From an uncultured Lachnospiraceae bacterium (GTDB lineage Bacteria > Bacillota > Clostridia > Lachnospirales > Lachnospiraceae), in assembly GCA_947565425.1 (NCBI GenBank), contig CANOFW010000003.1:124001-188000 (forward strand): 64,000 nucleotides of DNA, in the 5' to 3' direction. Below the pieces are notes generated by a model, which saw nothing but the letters and a program-made list of their open reading frames with translations, was not told the origin of the DNA and ran no database searches. Below, piece after piece: positions 17,008 to 26,501 of this stretch; positions within the stretch are counted from its first letter, which is position 1; the number at the start of each line of letters is the position of its first letter. The position numbers and the translations under genes are program-made.

Positions 17008-18452
17008 ATCAGCAGGAAATCTATATAAATCAGGTCCAGGAATTACTGGATGGCGTTGACAGAGGAGACTTTACGGTTACGTCGGATATTCCTGCGCATT
17101 ACACATACGGGCACTTGCATGCATTGTTTCAATTGGCTGATCAGCTGCAAAATGGAAAGGAACTGTATGAGAAAATATACGACAGGATTGTAGCGTTTAG
17201 TAAGCGTAAAATTCAGGAAAAGATATCGTGCGGGCAGAAAGTAAGAGTGGCTTTTCTTGCTATTTCGGCAGCTGAGTGGGCGGCGGATCGTGTTTATCGC
17301 CTGTTATCAGAAGATGAAAGATTGGAGTGTTTTGTGGTTCTGTGTCCATTGGTGGATCGAGCGGTGGGGGATAGAAAGAAGACAGAAGAACAGAGTTACC
17401 ATTATTTTCAAAATAATCGTTATGATGTGAAAAGAGTATACCAGAGTGAGGAAGATACCTGTGCAGGGTGGGAGTTGATTGGCGGCTTTCCTGATATTGT
17501 CATTCATTTGACCTCGTGGTATCAAGCGTTACCTGCTGCATTTCAGATAGTTCAGTTTCCCTTAAATATTATGAATTGCTATCTCCCTTATGGGATGTAT
17601 GTGGCGGATAGTTTAAATGGAATTTATGCAAAGATGGCGGTCTATAACAAAGAAATGGTGAATCTGATGTGGCGGGTATATGCGGATTCAGAGGCAAACT
17701 TAGCAGGCTATGAAAGGTATGGGCTGCTTCATGCAAAAAACGTGCGTTATTCAGGATTTGCGAAGATGGATTCCTTTTTTGAGAAAAAAGGGTACACAGA
17801 AGAACAGATCCGGAACATATGGAAAATTCCATCAGATATTGGTGTGGATGAGAGGAAAAAAGTAATCATTGCACCTCATCATACGATAGAAAATTCTGAG
17901 ATTGTAGTATACTCGACGTTTACTCGCAACGCTTATTTTTGGCTGTATTTGGCGAAGAAATACCAGGACAGGATTTCTTTTATTTATAAGCCGCATCCGA
18001 ATCTAAGGATGAAGGCTGTACGGTGCGGATATTTTCAATCTAATGAGGAATATGAAGCTTATGTAGATGCTTGGAAGTCGCTTCCTAATGCCAGAGTGTC
18101 GGAAGAGGAGGGCTACCTGGATATCTTTGCCACCTCTGACGGCATGATTATGGACTCAGCATCTTTTTTGGGAGAATATCTCTATGTCAATAAGCCTATG
18201 TTGTTCCTGACGAGGGAAGAGCAGGCGTTTAACATCCTGGGTAAGAAATTAGTGTCTGGTTATTACACGGCAAAAGGAGAAGACTACATGGCAATTGAGC
18301 AGTTTTTGCAGCGTGTGATTCTGAAGGGGGAAGATTCCATGCAAGAGATAAGAAGCAGGATTTTTGCAGAGGAATTAGATTATGTAGACAAAAATGGGTG
18401 TGGCGCATCAGAGTTTATTTGTAATGATATATTAAAATTATTAGAAGAATAG
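17004..18452 (+). CDS. CDP-glycerol glycerophosphotransferase-like protein
   Basis: The protein has 482 residues. The second half matches the GT-B CDP-glycerol transferase family: KKVIIAPHHTIENSE, then ISFIYKPHPNLRMKAV with the phosphate-binding HP, then DIFATSDGMIMDSASFLGEY and the NKPMLFLT strand. The N-terminal ~200 residues are family-specific and not recognised. It probably transfers a phospho-polyol or phospho-aminoalcohol from a CDP carrier to a glycan. That fits the nucleotidyltransferase gene 60 bases downstream, and the ATGA overlap ties it to the SGNH-like gene. The acceptor is unknown. Confidence 0.7.
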   Translation: MNQQEIYINQVQELLDGVDRGDFTVTSDIPAHYTYGHLHALFQLADQLQNGKELYEKIYDRIVAFSKRKIQEKISCGQKVRVAFLAISAAEWAADRVYRLLSEDERLECFVVLCPLVDRAVGDRKKTEEQSYHYFQNNRYDVKRVYQSEEDTCAGWELIGGFPDIVIHLTSWYQALPAAFQIVQFPLNIMNCYLPYGMYVADSLNGIYAKMAVYNKEMVNLMWRVYADSEANLAGYERYGLLHAKNVRYSGFAKMDSFFEKKGYTEEQIRNIWKIPSDIGVDERKKVIIAPHHTIENSEIVVYSTFTRNAYFWLYLAKKYQDRISFIYKPHPNLRMKAVRCGYFQSNEEYEAYVDAWKSLPNARVSEEEGYLDIFATSDGMIMDSASFLGEYLYVNKPMLFLTREEQAFNILGKKLVSGYYTAKGEDYMAIEQFLQRVILKGEDSMQEIRSRIFAEELDYVDKNGCGASEFICNDILKLLEE

Positions 18453-18512
18453 GTGAAAGATAGAAGCTGGGAAACATTATGGGTGTAGCAGAGGAATTTG
18501 AGGAGGTAATAG

Positions 18513-20327
18513 ATGCAAGCGATTATACTGGCTGCCGGTATGGGAAGACGCCTGAAAACATTAACAGAACATAATACGAAATGTATGGTAGAAGTAAATG
18601 GCGTGACATTGATTGAACGAATGCTGCGCCAACTGGAAGCGGTTCATTTGTCGCGAATCGTGATTGTAGTCGGGTATCAGGGAAAGAAATTGATAGATTT
18701 TGTGAATAGTTTGAATATTCAAACGCCTGTTGTATATGTGAATAATCCGATATTTGATAAGACAAACAATATCTATTCTTTGGCGTTGGTGAAAGACCGT
18801 CTCTGCCAAGAAGATACGCTGTTGCTGGAGTCAGATATTATTTTTGAAGATTCTGTTTTGGAGACGATTTTGTGTGATTCACGCGATACGTTGGCGTTGG
18901 TAGATAAATATGAGAGCTGGATGGACGGGACTTGTGTAAAGCTGGGGGAGGATGACAGTATTCAAGCGTTTGTACCCGGTAAGCAGTTAAAGTTCGACGA
19001 AGTAGATGAGTATTACAAAACGGTAAATATTTATAAATTTAGCAGACATTTTTCCAAGAAATGTTATGTGCCATTCTTGGCAGCCTACCAGGAGGCGCTT
19101 GGAGATAATGAGTACTATGAACAGGTGCTGCGTGTGATTACGATTTTGGATAATCCTGGGATTAAAGTCAAGCGTTTAACGGGGCAACGCTGGTATGAAA
19201 TTGATGATATTCAGGACTTAGACATTGCCTCTTCAATCTTTGCCAATGACGATGCGCAGAAATTATCTTCGATACAGGGGCGTTACGGTGGTTACTGGCG
19301 CTATCCGCACTTACTTGATTTCTGTTATTTAGTCAATCCTTATTTTCCACCGCAGAAGATGGTGGATGAGATAAAAGCGAGTTTTGCAGCGCTGCTGACC
19401 CAATATCCGTCAGGGATGCATGTCAACTCGTTGCTTGCCGCCAAAAACTTTGACGTGCAAGAAGAACATATTGTGGTAGGAAATGGAGCGTCAGAGCTAA
19501 TTAAGGCATTGATGGGGCAGTTGTCGGGCAGGATTGGTATGGTGTTTCCTACCTTTGAGGAATATCCCAATCGCCGTTGTAAGGAGGATATCCTGGTTTT
19601 TACCCCGGATAATGATGATTATCGTTATACAGCGGATGACTTGCGCGTTTATTTTGAGGAAAAGGATATTGGCACGCTTTTGCTGATTAATCCGGATAAT
19701 CCTTCTGGAAATTATATTCCACATGGTGATGTGATGAAACTAGTGGAATGGGCGAAGCGTAAACAGATCCATTTGATTGTCGATGAATCCTTTGTCGATT
19801 TTGCAGACGAGAGGGAGCGTACGCTGATTGAACAGAAAACTCTTGAAGAAAATTTGCATCTCTATGTGATGAAAAGTATTTCTAAATCGTATGGTGTGCC
19901 CGGGCTGCGCCTTGGTGTTTTAGCGTCCGGCAATGTTTCCGTTATTGCCAGATTGAAAAAGGATGTTGCGATATGGAATATCAATTCATTTGCGGAATTC
20001 TATATGCAGATTATGGAGAAATATGCGGGAGATTACGAGGCTGCGCTTGACCTTGCCCGCAAGGAGCGGTCAAGGATGCAAGACAAGCTGGGGGAGATGC
20101 CGCATCTTCGTGTAATTCCTTCCCAGGCAAACTATATTATGGTGGAAGTCACAAATGGCATGACTTCCAGGGAACTTACCCAAGATTTATTGGTGAAGCA
20201 TCAGATCTTTGTAAAAGATTTGTCAGCCAAGCTTCATGGGAAAAATTATTTGCGCCTCGCTGTGAGGAACGGTGAAGACAACGACAAGTTATTGTCAGCG
20301 CTGGAACAGGAGCTTAGAAAAGGATAA
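18513..20327 (+). CDS. Bifunctional nucleotidyltransferase / HisC-CobD-like PLP enzyme
   Basis: Residues 1-~235 form a nucleotidyltransferase: AIILAAGMGRRLKTLTEH, the TKCMVEVNGVTLIER segment and the metal strand TLLLESDIIFED. Residues ~250-604 form a fold-type I PLP enzyme of the histidinol-phosphate aminotransferase/CobD group: VVGNGASELIKALM, then LLINPDNPSGN, DESFVDFAD and SKSYGVPGLRLG with the PLP lysine at residue 458. Such a fusion can make a phospho-amine and activate it in one protein, for example serine phosphate to phosphoethanolamine to CDP-ethanolamine, or an aminophosphonate to its CMP form. GAGGAGG precedes the ATG. Domain calls are strong; the reaction is inference. Confidence 0.75.
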   Translation: MQAIILAAGMGRRLKTLTEHNTKCMVEVNGVTLIERMLRQLEAVHLSRIVIVVGYQGKKLIDFVNSLNIQTPVVYVNNPIFDKTNNIYSLALVKDRLCQEDTLLLESDIIFEDSVLETILCDSRDTLALVDKYESWMDGTCVKLGEDDSIQAFVPGKQLKFDEVDEYYKTVNIYKFSRHFSKKCYVPFLAAYQEALGDNEYYEQVLRVITILDNPGIKVKRLTGQRWYEIDDIQDLDIASSIFANDDAQKLSSIQGRYGGYWRYPHLLDFCYLVNPYFPPQKMVDEIKASFAALLTQYPSGMHVNSLLAAKNFDVQEEHIVVGNGASELIKALMGQLSGRIGMVFPTFEEYPNRRCKEDILVFTPDNDDYRYTADDLRVYFEEKDIGTLLLINPDNPSGNYIPHGDVMKLVEWAKRKQIHLIVDESFVDFADERERTLIEQKTLEENLHLYVMKSISKSYGVPGLRLGVLASGNVSVIARLKKDVAIWNINSFAEFYMQIMEKYAGDYEAALDLARKERSRMQDKLGEMPHLRVIPSQANYIMVEVTNGMTSRELTQDLLVKHQIFVKDLSAKLHGKNYLRLAVRNGEDNDKLLSALEQELRKG

Positions 20328-20330
20328 GTG

Positions 20331-21413
20331 ATGAATCAGAAAGAACATAAAAGAATACTTGTAATTACGCATCAACTCTCCCGCACGGGTGCGCCGATTG
20401 TACTCTTGGATATGATGCGTGCATACCAGCGCCGGGGATATTGGTTGGAAGTGATTGCCATGATGGATGGTGAGCTGCGGAAAGATATAGAAGAAATGGG
20501 TGTTCCGCTCAAAGTGCAGGAACATTTTCTACAGCAGAGTGAGGAATTCTTTGCCTATGCGGGGGGATTCGACCTTGTGGTGGCCAATACGCTGATTACC
20601 TTTGAGGCGGTGCATTTGCTCAAATATTTAAAAGTTCCGGTACTTTGGTGGCTGCACGAGGGCAGGCAGTATTTTGCGTATTTTGCAACTGTATTACCCG
20701 ATTTTCGCACGCTGCCGCCCAATATCCATGTATTTTCTGTGGGGCATTATGTGCAGGAAGTCATTGAGGAATTATATGGCGTGCATACAGAAATCCTGCA
20801 TTTTGGCGTGGCAGATGCGCCGTCATGCGTAAGAAGGCAGACCGCTCCCTCAAAGGTGCGTTTCCTCACCGCAGGCACATATTCGCGGGTAAAAGCGCAG
20901 GACGTGCTGGCAGAGGCAATTCGCAGACTGCCTGGGGACTATCTGGTGCGTGCAGAATTTTTCTTCTGCGGCAATGAGCAAATGTATGATGAATCGGTGT
21001 TCCTGCCGGTCCAACAGCTCTGCGGGGAATATGACAATGTTACGCTGCTTCATCAGCTCTCACGTCAGGAGACCTTGGCGTGGATGGAGAAATGTGACTG
21101 CCTGATCGTGCCCTCAAGGATCGACCCCATACCCACGGTGGCCGCGGAGATGATGATGAAAGGGAACCTTTGTCTGTGCACAGACGTATGCGGGATCGCG
21201 CATTACATGCAGGACGGCGTCAATGGTTTTACAGTGCCGCCGGACGATTCATTTGCCCTTGCCGACAAGATAAAATATGTGATTGATTGTTGTGGGGAGT
21301 TGGATTCGTTGCGGCAGGCGGGACGAAAGATTTATGAGGACTATTTTTCTATGGATGTGTTTGAAAAGAATATTATGGAATTGGCAGAGCGCTATTTGTA
21401 CAAGCAAGGATAG
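20331..21413 (+). CDS. GT4 family glycosyltransferase
   Basis: This GT-B protein has about 360 residues. Its N-terminus ILVITHQLSRTGAPIVLLDM carries the GAPIVLLD donor/acceptor loop typical of GT4. The C-terminal domain has RFLTAGTYSRVKAQDVL and the signature acidic region CDCLIVPSRIDPIPTVAAEM with the E-x7-E pattern. The ATG at 20331 is favoured because AAAGGA lies 7 bases upstream; a GTG at 20328 directly precedes it. It follows the fusion enzyme with no gap, so it is in the same operon. Specificity is unknown. Confidence 0.8.
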   Translation: MNQKEHKRILVITHQLSRTGAPIVLLDMMRAYQRRGYWLEVIAMMDGELRKDIEEMGVPLKVQEHFLQQSEEFFAYAGGFDLVVANTLITFEAVHLLKYLKVPVLWWLHEGRQYFAYFATVLPDFRTLPPNIHVFSVGHYVQEVIEELYGVHTEILHFGVADAPSCVRRQTAPSKVRFLTAGTYSRVKAQDVLAEAIRRLPGDYLVRAEFFFCGNEQMYDESVFLPVQQLCGEYDNVTLLHQLSRQETLAWMEKCDCLIVPSRIDPIPTVAAEMMMKGNLCLCTDVCGIAHYMQDGVNGFTVPPDDSFALADKIKYVIDCCGELDSLRQAGRKIYEDYFSMDVFEKNIMELAERYLYKQG

Positions 21414-21436
21414 AAAGAGAGGATTCTAGGAGAGAA

Positions 21437-22774
21437 ATGGAAACATCAAGAGCAACAGTCGTGATAACAGCTTATAACCAAAGAGAAATTCTTGTGCGTT
21501 GCCTGCAATGGTTACAGGATGTCCCAGAGATCGCAGACATTGTAATTGTGGACAATGGTTCTACGGATGGTACATCTGAATTACTTGCAGAAATACGTGG
21601 GGGAGGGTATATTTACTTTGATGAAGGATTCCAAAGCTATGGGAAGGTGTGGAATGCTGTTGTAGATAATTTTCCCATGAGTGAGTTCGTTGTGTTTATG
21701 GAACCGCAGTATTTTTTGGGAAGAGCATGTATTACAAGGCTGATTGAGCTATTGCAGCAGGACAAATGCGGCATTGCGGCTCCCAAGGGCAATGGATTTG
21801 AGAGTTATCAGCATATGGATATTGATACCGTGGGTAGCCTGAACCGTTTGGAAGAAACGGCAGCGGGTAGCGTTTTACACAGTCTGAATATTGCGCACGG
21901 TGTGTGGGCGATCTCCCGCAAGACATTAGAAGAAAACGGCAGGTTTGAAGAGGTGGTGTGTGATCCACAAAATGTATTTTTGGACTATAAACTGCGGTTG
22001 GTGCAGAAGGGTTATCAGTTTATGGTTTGCGGTAACGCCTTGGTTTATAATATACTTTGCGGGTATGAGAATACATATGCTTCTGTTGTTTCGCAAAAGG
22101 AAGACCGTGAAGTGCTGAAAAATAAATGGCACATGAATTATTTTAATCTGACGCCCAACAGGAACCTTGCCAATATGATTGAGGAGGAACGTCAAGCGCC
22201 GATACGCGTACTGGAGATTGGCTGTGATTTGGGCGCAACCTTGCTGGAGATCAGAAATAAATATCCGTACAGTCAATTGTATGGGCTGGAAATTAATCCT
22301 TCGGCAGTTGAAATCGCCAGACATTTAGTGGAAGTGCAGACAGGAAATATTGAGGATAAGGAGATTCCTTTTGAGGGAACGTTTGATTATATTCTCTTTG
22401 GGGATGTGCTGGAGCATCTGCGCGACCCGCAGGGTGTAATTAAATATTGCAGGGAGAAACTGAGCGAGCAGGGTGCTATCATTGCGTGCATACCCAATCT
22501 GATGCATATTTCTGTGATGCGGCAGCTTGTAAACGGCAGATTTCAGTATCAGGATACCGGTTTACTCGATAGAAGCCATATCCATTTTTTTACGTATTAC
22601 CAGATTATCCTTATGTTTCAGGAGGAAGGTTATGCAGTGGAAGAAGTGAAGAATATCATTCCACCGTTCACAGCGGAGGAGAGGGAATTAGCAGGGAAAC
22701 TCCTGGAGCTTTCTGCGAATACGGATATGCATATGTATCAGACGTTCCAGTATATAATAAGAGCGAGAAAGTGA
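21437..22774 (+). CDS. GT2 glycosyltransferase fused to class I methyltransferase
   Basis: The 445-residue protein has two domains. Residues 1-~220 are a GT2 GT-A fold, with VVITAYNQREILVRCLQWL, VIVDNGSTDGTSELL and FVVFMEPQYFLG. Residues ~255-445 form a SAM methyltransferase with VLEIGCDLGATLLEI, YGLEINPSAVEIA, ILFGDVLEHLRDP and the CIPNLMHIS strand. The two steps could be sugar transfer and then O-methylation of that sugar. This type of bifunctional enzyme is used to terminate chains in some O-antigens, but that is only an analogy. The 3' end overlaps the open frame of pseB. Confidence 0.8.
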   Translation: METSRATVVITAYNQREILVRCLQWLQDVPEIADIVIVDNGSTDGTSELLAEIRGGGYIYFDEGFQSYGKVWNAVVDNFPMSEFVVFMEPQYFLGRACITRLIELLQQDKCGIAAPKGNGFESYQHMDIDTVGSLNRLEETAAGSVLHSLNIAHGVWAISRKTLEENGRFEEVVCDPQNVFLDYKLRLVQKGYQFMVCGNALVYNILCGYENTYASVVSQKEDREVLKNKWHMNYFNLTPNRNLANMIEEERQAPIRVLEIGCDLGATLLEIRNKYPYSQLYGLEINPSAVEIARHLVEVQTGNIEDKEIPFEGTFDYILFGDVLEHLRDPQGVIKYCREKLSEQGAIIACIPNLMHISVMRQLVNGRFQYQDTGLLDRSHIHFFTYYQIILMFQEEGYAVEEVKNIIPPFTAEERELAGKLLELSANTDMHMYQTFQYIIRARK

Positions 22775-22785
22775 GAGATAAGAAG

Positions 22786-23781
22786 ATGTTAAATGATAAG
22801 ACGATTTTGATTACTGGTGGCACAGGTTCGTTTGGAAAAAAATTCTTAGAAAAAATTTTTGCGGAGTATGAACCCAAGAAAGTGATTATTTATTCCCGCG
22901 ATGAATACAAGCAGAGCGTAATGAAAATGGAATACGCGGATAAGGTTGACATGAGCAGGGTGCGTTTCTTTATCGGGGATGTGCGGGATAAAGAGCGGAT
23001 GCAGCGTGCGTTTGTGGGCGTGGATTATGTGATTCATGCGGCAGCCATGAAACAGGTGCCCACCTGTGAGTATAATCCGATGGAGGCCATTAAGACCAAC
23101 ATTCATGGGGCGCAGAATGTGATAGATGCGGCCTTAGACTGCGGGGTGGAAAAGGTCGTAGCCCTGTCTACGGACAAAGCTGTCAACCCGATTAACTTGT
23201 ACGGTGGCACCAAGCTTGTTTCCGACAAGCTGTTTATAGCGGCAAATGCTTATATCGGCACGAATTATAATACGACGTTTTCTGTGGTGCGGTATGGGAA
23301 TGTTGCCGGCAGCAGGGGCTCGGTTATACCAATCTGGAGGAAAGTGATTGAAAACGGCGGCGATACGCTGGGCGTGACGGACATGCGCATGACGCGGTTT
23401 TGGATTACGCTAGATGAAGGCGTTGAATTGGTGTTCAAGGCGCTCAGGGAGTCAAACGGCGGCGAGACGTATATCTCTAAAATCCCCTCTTTTCATATTG
23501 GTGATTTGGCGGAAGCAATGCTTCCCGGATGTAAGATTAATGAGTTTGGCATCCGAGAAGGCGAGAAACTGCATGAAGTAATGGTGACAAAGGATGATTC
23601 CTTTATGACATATGAGTATGAAAATCATTACATTATATATCCGCATTTCGAGTGGTGGAATTTTGAGAGGAATTATACCCGGGGGGGAGTAAAGGTTTCG
23701 GAAGGTTTTGAGTATAATTCAGGGAATAATACACAGTGGCTATCGGTTGAGGAGTTGCGGAAAGCGTTAAAACATATGTGA
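22786..23781 (+). CDS. pseB: UDP-N-acetylglucosamine 4,6-dehydratase (inverting)
   Basis: This is the first enzyme of pseudaminic acid synthesis, converting UDP-GlcNAc to UDP-2-acetamido-2,6-dideoxy-beta-L-arabino-hexos-4-ulose. The 331-residue SDR protein has the NAD motif ILITGGTGSFGKKF, the long HAAAMKQVPTCEYNPMEA segment typical of PseB/FlaA1, and the catalytic LSTDKA and YGGTK (YxxxK) motifs. The ATG at 22786 gives the family-typical N-terminus MLNDKTILITGG; an in-frame GTG at 22771 is less likely. Other pse genes follow between 25.9 and 34.5 kb. Confidence 0.9.
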   Translation: MLNDKTILITGGTGSFGKKFLEKIFAEYEPKKVIIYSRDEYKQSVMKMEYADKVDMSRVRFFIGDVRDKERMQRAFVGVDYVIHAAAMKQVPTCEYNPMEAIKTNIHGAQNVIDAALDCGVEKVVALSTDKAVNPINLYGGTKLVSDKLFIAANAYIGTNYNTTFSVVRYGNVAGSRGSVIPIWRKVIENGGDTLGVTDMRMTRFWITLDEGVELVFKALRESNGGETYISKIPSFHIGDLAEAMLPGCKINEFGIREGEKLHEVMVTKDDSFMTYEYENHYIIYPHFEWWNFERNYTRGGVKVSEGFEYNSGNNTQWLSVEELRKALKHM

Positions 23782-23839
23782 TTATGCCGGAAATAATGTG
23801 GTTTAAATCATTATAAAAACGTTACGGAGGGATAGTTGT

Positions 23840-25921
23840 ATGGATAACGCTAACGGTGGACTGCTTATTGTGCTGATTGCCCATAATGAGTTTGCATATG
23901 TGAAATTAAATATAGAAATTCTTGCGCAGGAGTTAAAAAAAGTTGGCGGAGAGATTGTTGTTGTGGATAATTATTCACAGGATGGCCTGCGCGAATGGCT
24001 GGAGGGACAGAACATTGTCTCCTATATGATAGCGGATGAGCATTTAGAAGGTTATGGTCAGATTCTTGCAGTTGTCAATGAGCAGTTTACAGACGGTAGG
24101 GATATATTGCTTGTGCGCGCTAACTATTTTTTGACGCCGGGAAGCATCGCCTATATGCAGTCCGCGCTGTATGAAAGCGAAGATATTGCCGCTGTGGGTC
24201 CGGTGGGAAATACGCTTCCCGGAGAGCAGAAATGTTTTTCCGGTAATACTTATGAGGAGGCAGCGTCGTTTGCAGATGGGCAGCCAGCGGAGACCACGCG
24301 CACCGCGTATCTCGATATGGACGTTATGATGCTCAAGGGAAGTACCAGGGGAAGCCTGGATGTAGAGGCGCCGATTCCGCAGGCGGTGATGCGGGGGTAT
24401 ATGAGGCGTGTACTGGGACAAGGGTTACGATTTGCCGTTGTCAAAAAAGCCGTATGCTTTGCCGTTGGCAATACGAAAGACGAGCCTTATCGGGCGCTCG
24501 ATCCTGACTTATACCGCAGGGAAAAGCTGCACCAGCTCCTGTACAGCTTCGGGGACGTCGAGTACCGGGGAGTACATCTCTATAAATACCTGGAATCGAG
24601 CATTTTGGTGTACCTCAATGAGCGGAAGAATGAGCAGAAGAAGAATGTATTCTCAGAGCCTTGGCCTGCCGATGTAGTGTTTTTGTCTACTGAAGAGGAG
24701 GCGGATAAGACCAGGGAAGTACTGGCGAATCTTCCCCAGAAGGATATATTGTTTGTGACGTTGCCTCTGCGTAGAGCTTATGATGGTAAGTTCGTCCATA
24801 CCGCTATAGAGACGTTTATATCTAGCCTGAATGAAGAGAAATATATGGATTTAGAATGGTATACGAGTGCGAATGAAGATTTTTGGAACATGGCGCCTAC
24901 CAAGCAAATGCATCCGCTTATAAAAACTACTGTTCCCAGGATGTATGGCGTTCCTGATACGAACATGGAGGAGATTGTAAATTGTGTGTGTGGACAGTTC
25001 GTTTTTCCACTGGAGCAGCTTTTAGGGATTCGTTTTGAACAGGAATTTGTGCAGGGTCTCTGTTTAAAAGCATCTTATGTTCTCAAAGAACGGCATAGTT
25101 ATATGCAGTTTTATCGGGACGTTATTGAGCGTGTGAAGCCCAAAGTTATTATTTATTCTCATGGACAGGATATGTCTCTTACTTATCTGCGTGATTTGAC
25201 GCTGGAGCTGGGTGTGCCCACGTTAGAGATTGCGCATGGGGTTGGCAGGGTGAACACTTATCATAAGCAGCTTGTGTATGCAGATTATCATCTTGTATAC
25301 AGTGATATTGTCGCCGCCAAGAGTTTAGAACAGGGAAACGACAGAGTGATCGGAATTGGCAAACCAGGTGTATATGAGTGTGTAAAACAGTCGGAAAGGC
25401 CCTATCCTTTGACGGTTATCTCTTTTATTTCAAGTACGGAGAAAGAGATCTTCTCTTATGCCAGGAATCTTGCCGCCCGGTTGGATAAGCGGAAGTTTCT
25501 GGTAATTTACAAGGCGCATACGGCGGAAATCAATGATGATGATAAATTACAACAGATAGCCGAAGAATTGGGGAATATGCAGATTGTGGGCGGAGAGCTA
25601 GACATTAGGGAAATTGCGGCGCTGTCCGATATTGTAGTGGGCATACGCAGCTCGGCTATTTTTGACGTCCTGCCATTTCCAATGCTCAAAGTAATTGCTG
25701 TCCGGGATAAGATAGAAAACGTCAGTGAGGCGAGGCCCAATGAAATTATTGAAGCGGTGGCGGCCGCCGGGGAAATCGTTCTGGCAGAGGATGAAGAGCA
25801 GATCTATGAGGAAGTCGTCAGCTACAAGCGCGGTATGCGTTTTCGCCAGGATATCAATACATTTTGGCCGGACGACGCCAGGGAGAGATTCCGCGCTTTG
25901 GTGGAATGTTATTTAGAGTGA
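23840..25921 (+). CDS. Large two-domain glycosyltransferase of the pseudaminate cluster
   Basis: The protein has 693 residues. The first ~220 resemble GT2 (LLIVLIAHNEFAYVKLNIEI, then EIVVVDNYSQDGLREWL). The second half, from about residue 420, looks like a GT-B domain: KVIIYSHGQDMSLTYL, the EIAHGVGRVNTYHKQ loop, FLVIYKAHTAEINDDD and IAALSDIVVGIRSSAIFDV, reminiscent of nonulosonate or polysialyl-type transferases. Its position between pseB and the pseH-like gene makes it a candidate transferase for the nonulosonic acid. GGAGGG precedes the ATG. No recognised flagellin-specific (Maf-type) signature was seen. Confidence 0.6.
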   Translation: MDNANGGLLIVLIAHNEFAYVKLNIEILAQELKKVGGEIVVVDNYSQDGLREWLEGQNIVSYMIADEHLEGYGQILAVVNEQFTDGRDILLVRANYFLTPGSIAYMQSALYESEDIAAVGPVGNTLPGEQKCFSGNTYEEAASFADGQPAETTRTAYLDMDVMMLKGSTRGSLDVEAPIPQAVMRGYMRRVLGQGLRFAVVKKAVCFAVGNTKDEPYRALDPDLYRREKLHQLLYSFGDVEYRGVHLYKYLESSILVYLNERKNEQKKNVFSEPWPADVVFLSTEEEADKTREVLANLPQKDILFVTLPLRRAYDGKFVHTAIETFISSLNEEKYMDLEWYTSANEDFWNMAPTKQMHPLIKTTVPRMYGVPDTNMEEIVNCVCGQFVFPLEQLLGIRFEQEFVQGLCLKASYVLKERHSYMQFYRDVIERVKPKVIIYSHGQDMSLTYLRDLTLELGVPTLEIAHGVGRVNTYHKQLVYADYHLVYSDIVAAKSLEQGNDRVIGIGKPGVYECVKQSERPYPLTVISFISSTEKEIFSYARNLAARLDKRKFLVIYKAHTAEINDDDKLQQIAEELGNMQIVGGELDIREIAALSDIVVGIRSSAIFDVLPFPMLKVIAVRDKIENVSEARPNEIIEAVAAAGEIVLAEDEEQIYEEVVSYKRGMRFRQDINTFWPDDARERFRALVECYLE

Positions 25922-25940
25922 GAAAGGATGTCAGACAGCT

Positions 25941-26501
25941 ATGAAAGCAGAGAAAATATATTTCTTAGAAGGGGAGAACATTGGGCTTCGTACGCTGGAG
26001 GAAGCGGATGCGGACGGTAATTACCGTGACTGGTTTAATGACGCGCAAGTGTGTAAATACAATTCGCACCATAGATTTGCAATGGCGAAAGAGGAATTGC
26101 TGGATTTTATTAGAAGTAGCCATAGTTCGCGAAATGCGCTCGTTCTGGCAGTGGAGATCAAAGAAACAAGGGCGCATATCGGAAATATCTCATTGCAGAA
26201 TATCAATTATTTTGACCGGGCGGCAGAGATTTCCTTTATATTTGGAGAAAAAGCATATTGGGGCAGAGGGTATGCCACCGAAGCGGCGCGCCTTTTTATC
26301 AATCATGCATTCCTTCAGTTGGGGCTTAGGCGCATTTACTTTGGCACGTCTGAGGCAAATATTGGTATGCAAAAGGTGGGCGAAAAGCTTGGCTTTCGCC
26401 GGGAAGGAGTACGCAGGGAGGCGTTGTTTAAAAATGATAGATTTTATGATATTTACGAGTATGGGTTGCTGAAGAAAGAATGGAAGTGTGGAAATGTATA
26501 A
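25941..26501 (+). CDS. pseH: GNAT acetyltransferase, PseH-like
   Basis: The 186-residue protein is a RimJ/RimL-type GNAT enzyme. It starts IGLRTLEEADADGNYRDWFN, has the acetyl-CoA loop EKAYWGRGYATEAARLF (R/Q-x-x-G-x-G/A pattern) and ends with LGFRREGVRREALFKN. PseH acetylates C4 of the UDP-4-amino-4,6-dideoxy-beta-L-AltNAc intermediate. Position and type fit, but the cluster also encodes a formyltransferase, so which enzyme acts at C4 is uncertain. Its end overlaps the start of the oxidoreductase gene. Confidence 0.65.
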   Translation: MKAEKIYFLEGENIGLRTLEEADADGNYRDWFNDAQVCKYNSHHRFAMAKEELLDFIRSSHSSRNALVLAVEIKETRAHIGNISLQNINYFDRAAEISFIFGEKAYWGRGYATEAARLFINHAFLQLGLRRIYFGTSEANIGMQKVGEKLGFRREGVRREALFKNDRFYDIYEYGLLKKEWKCGNV

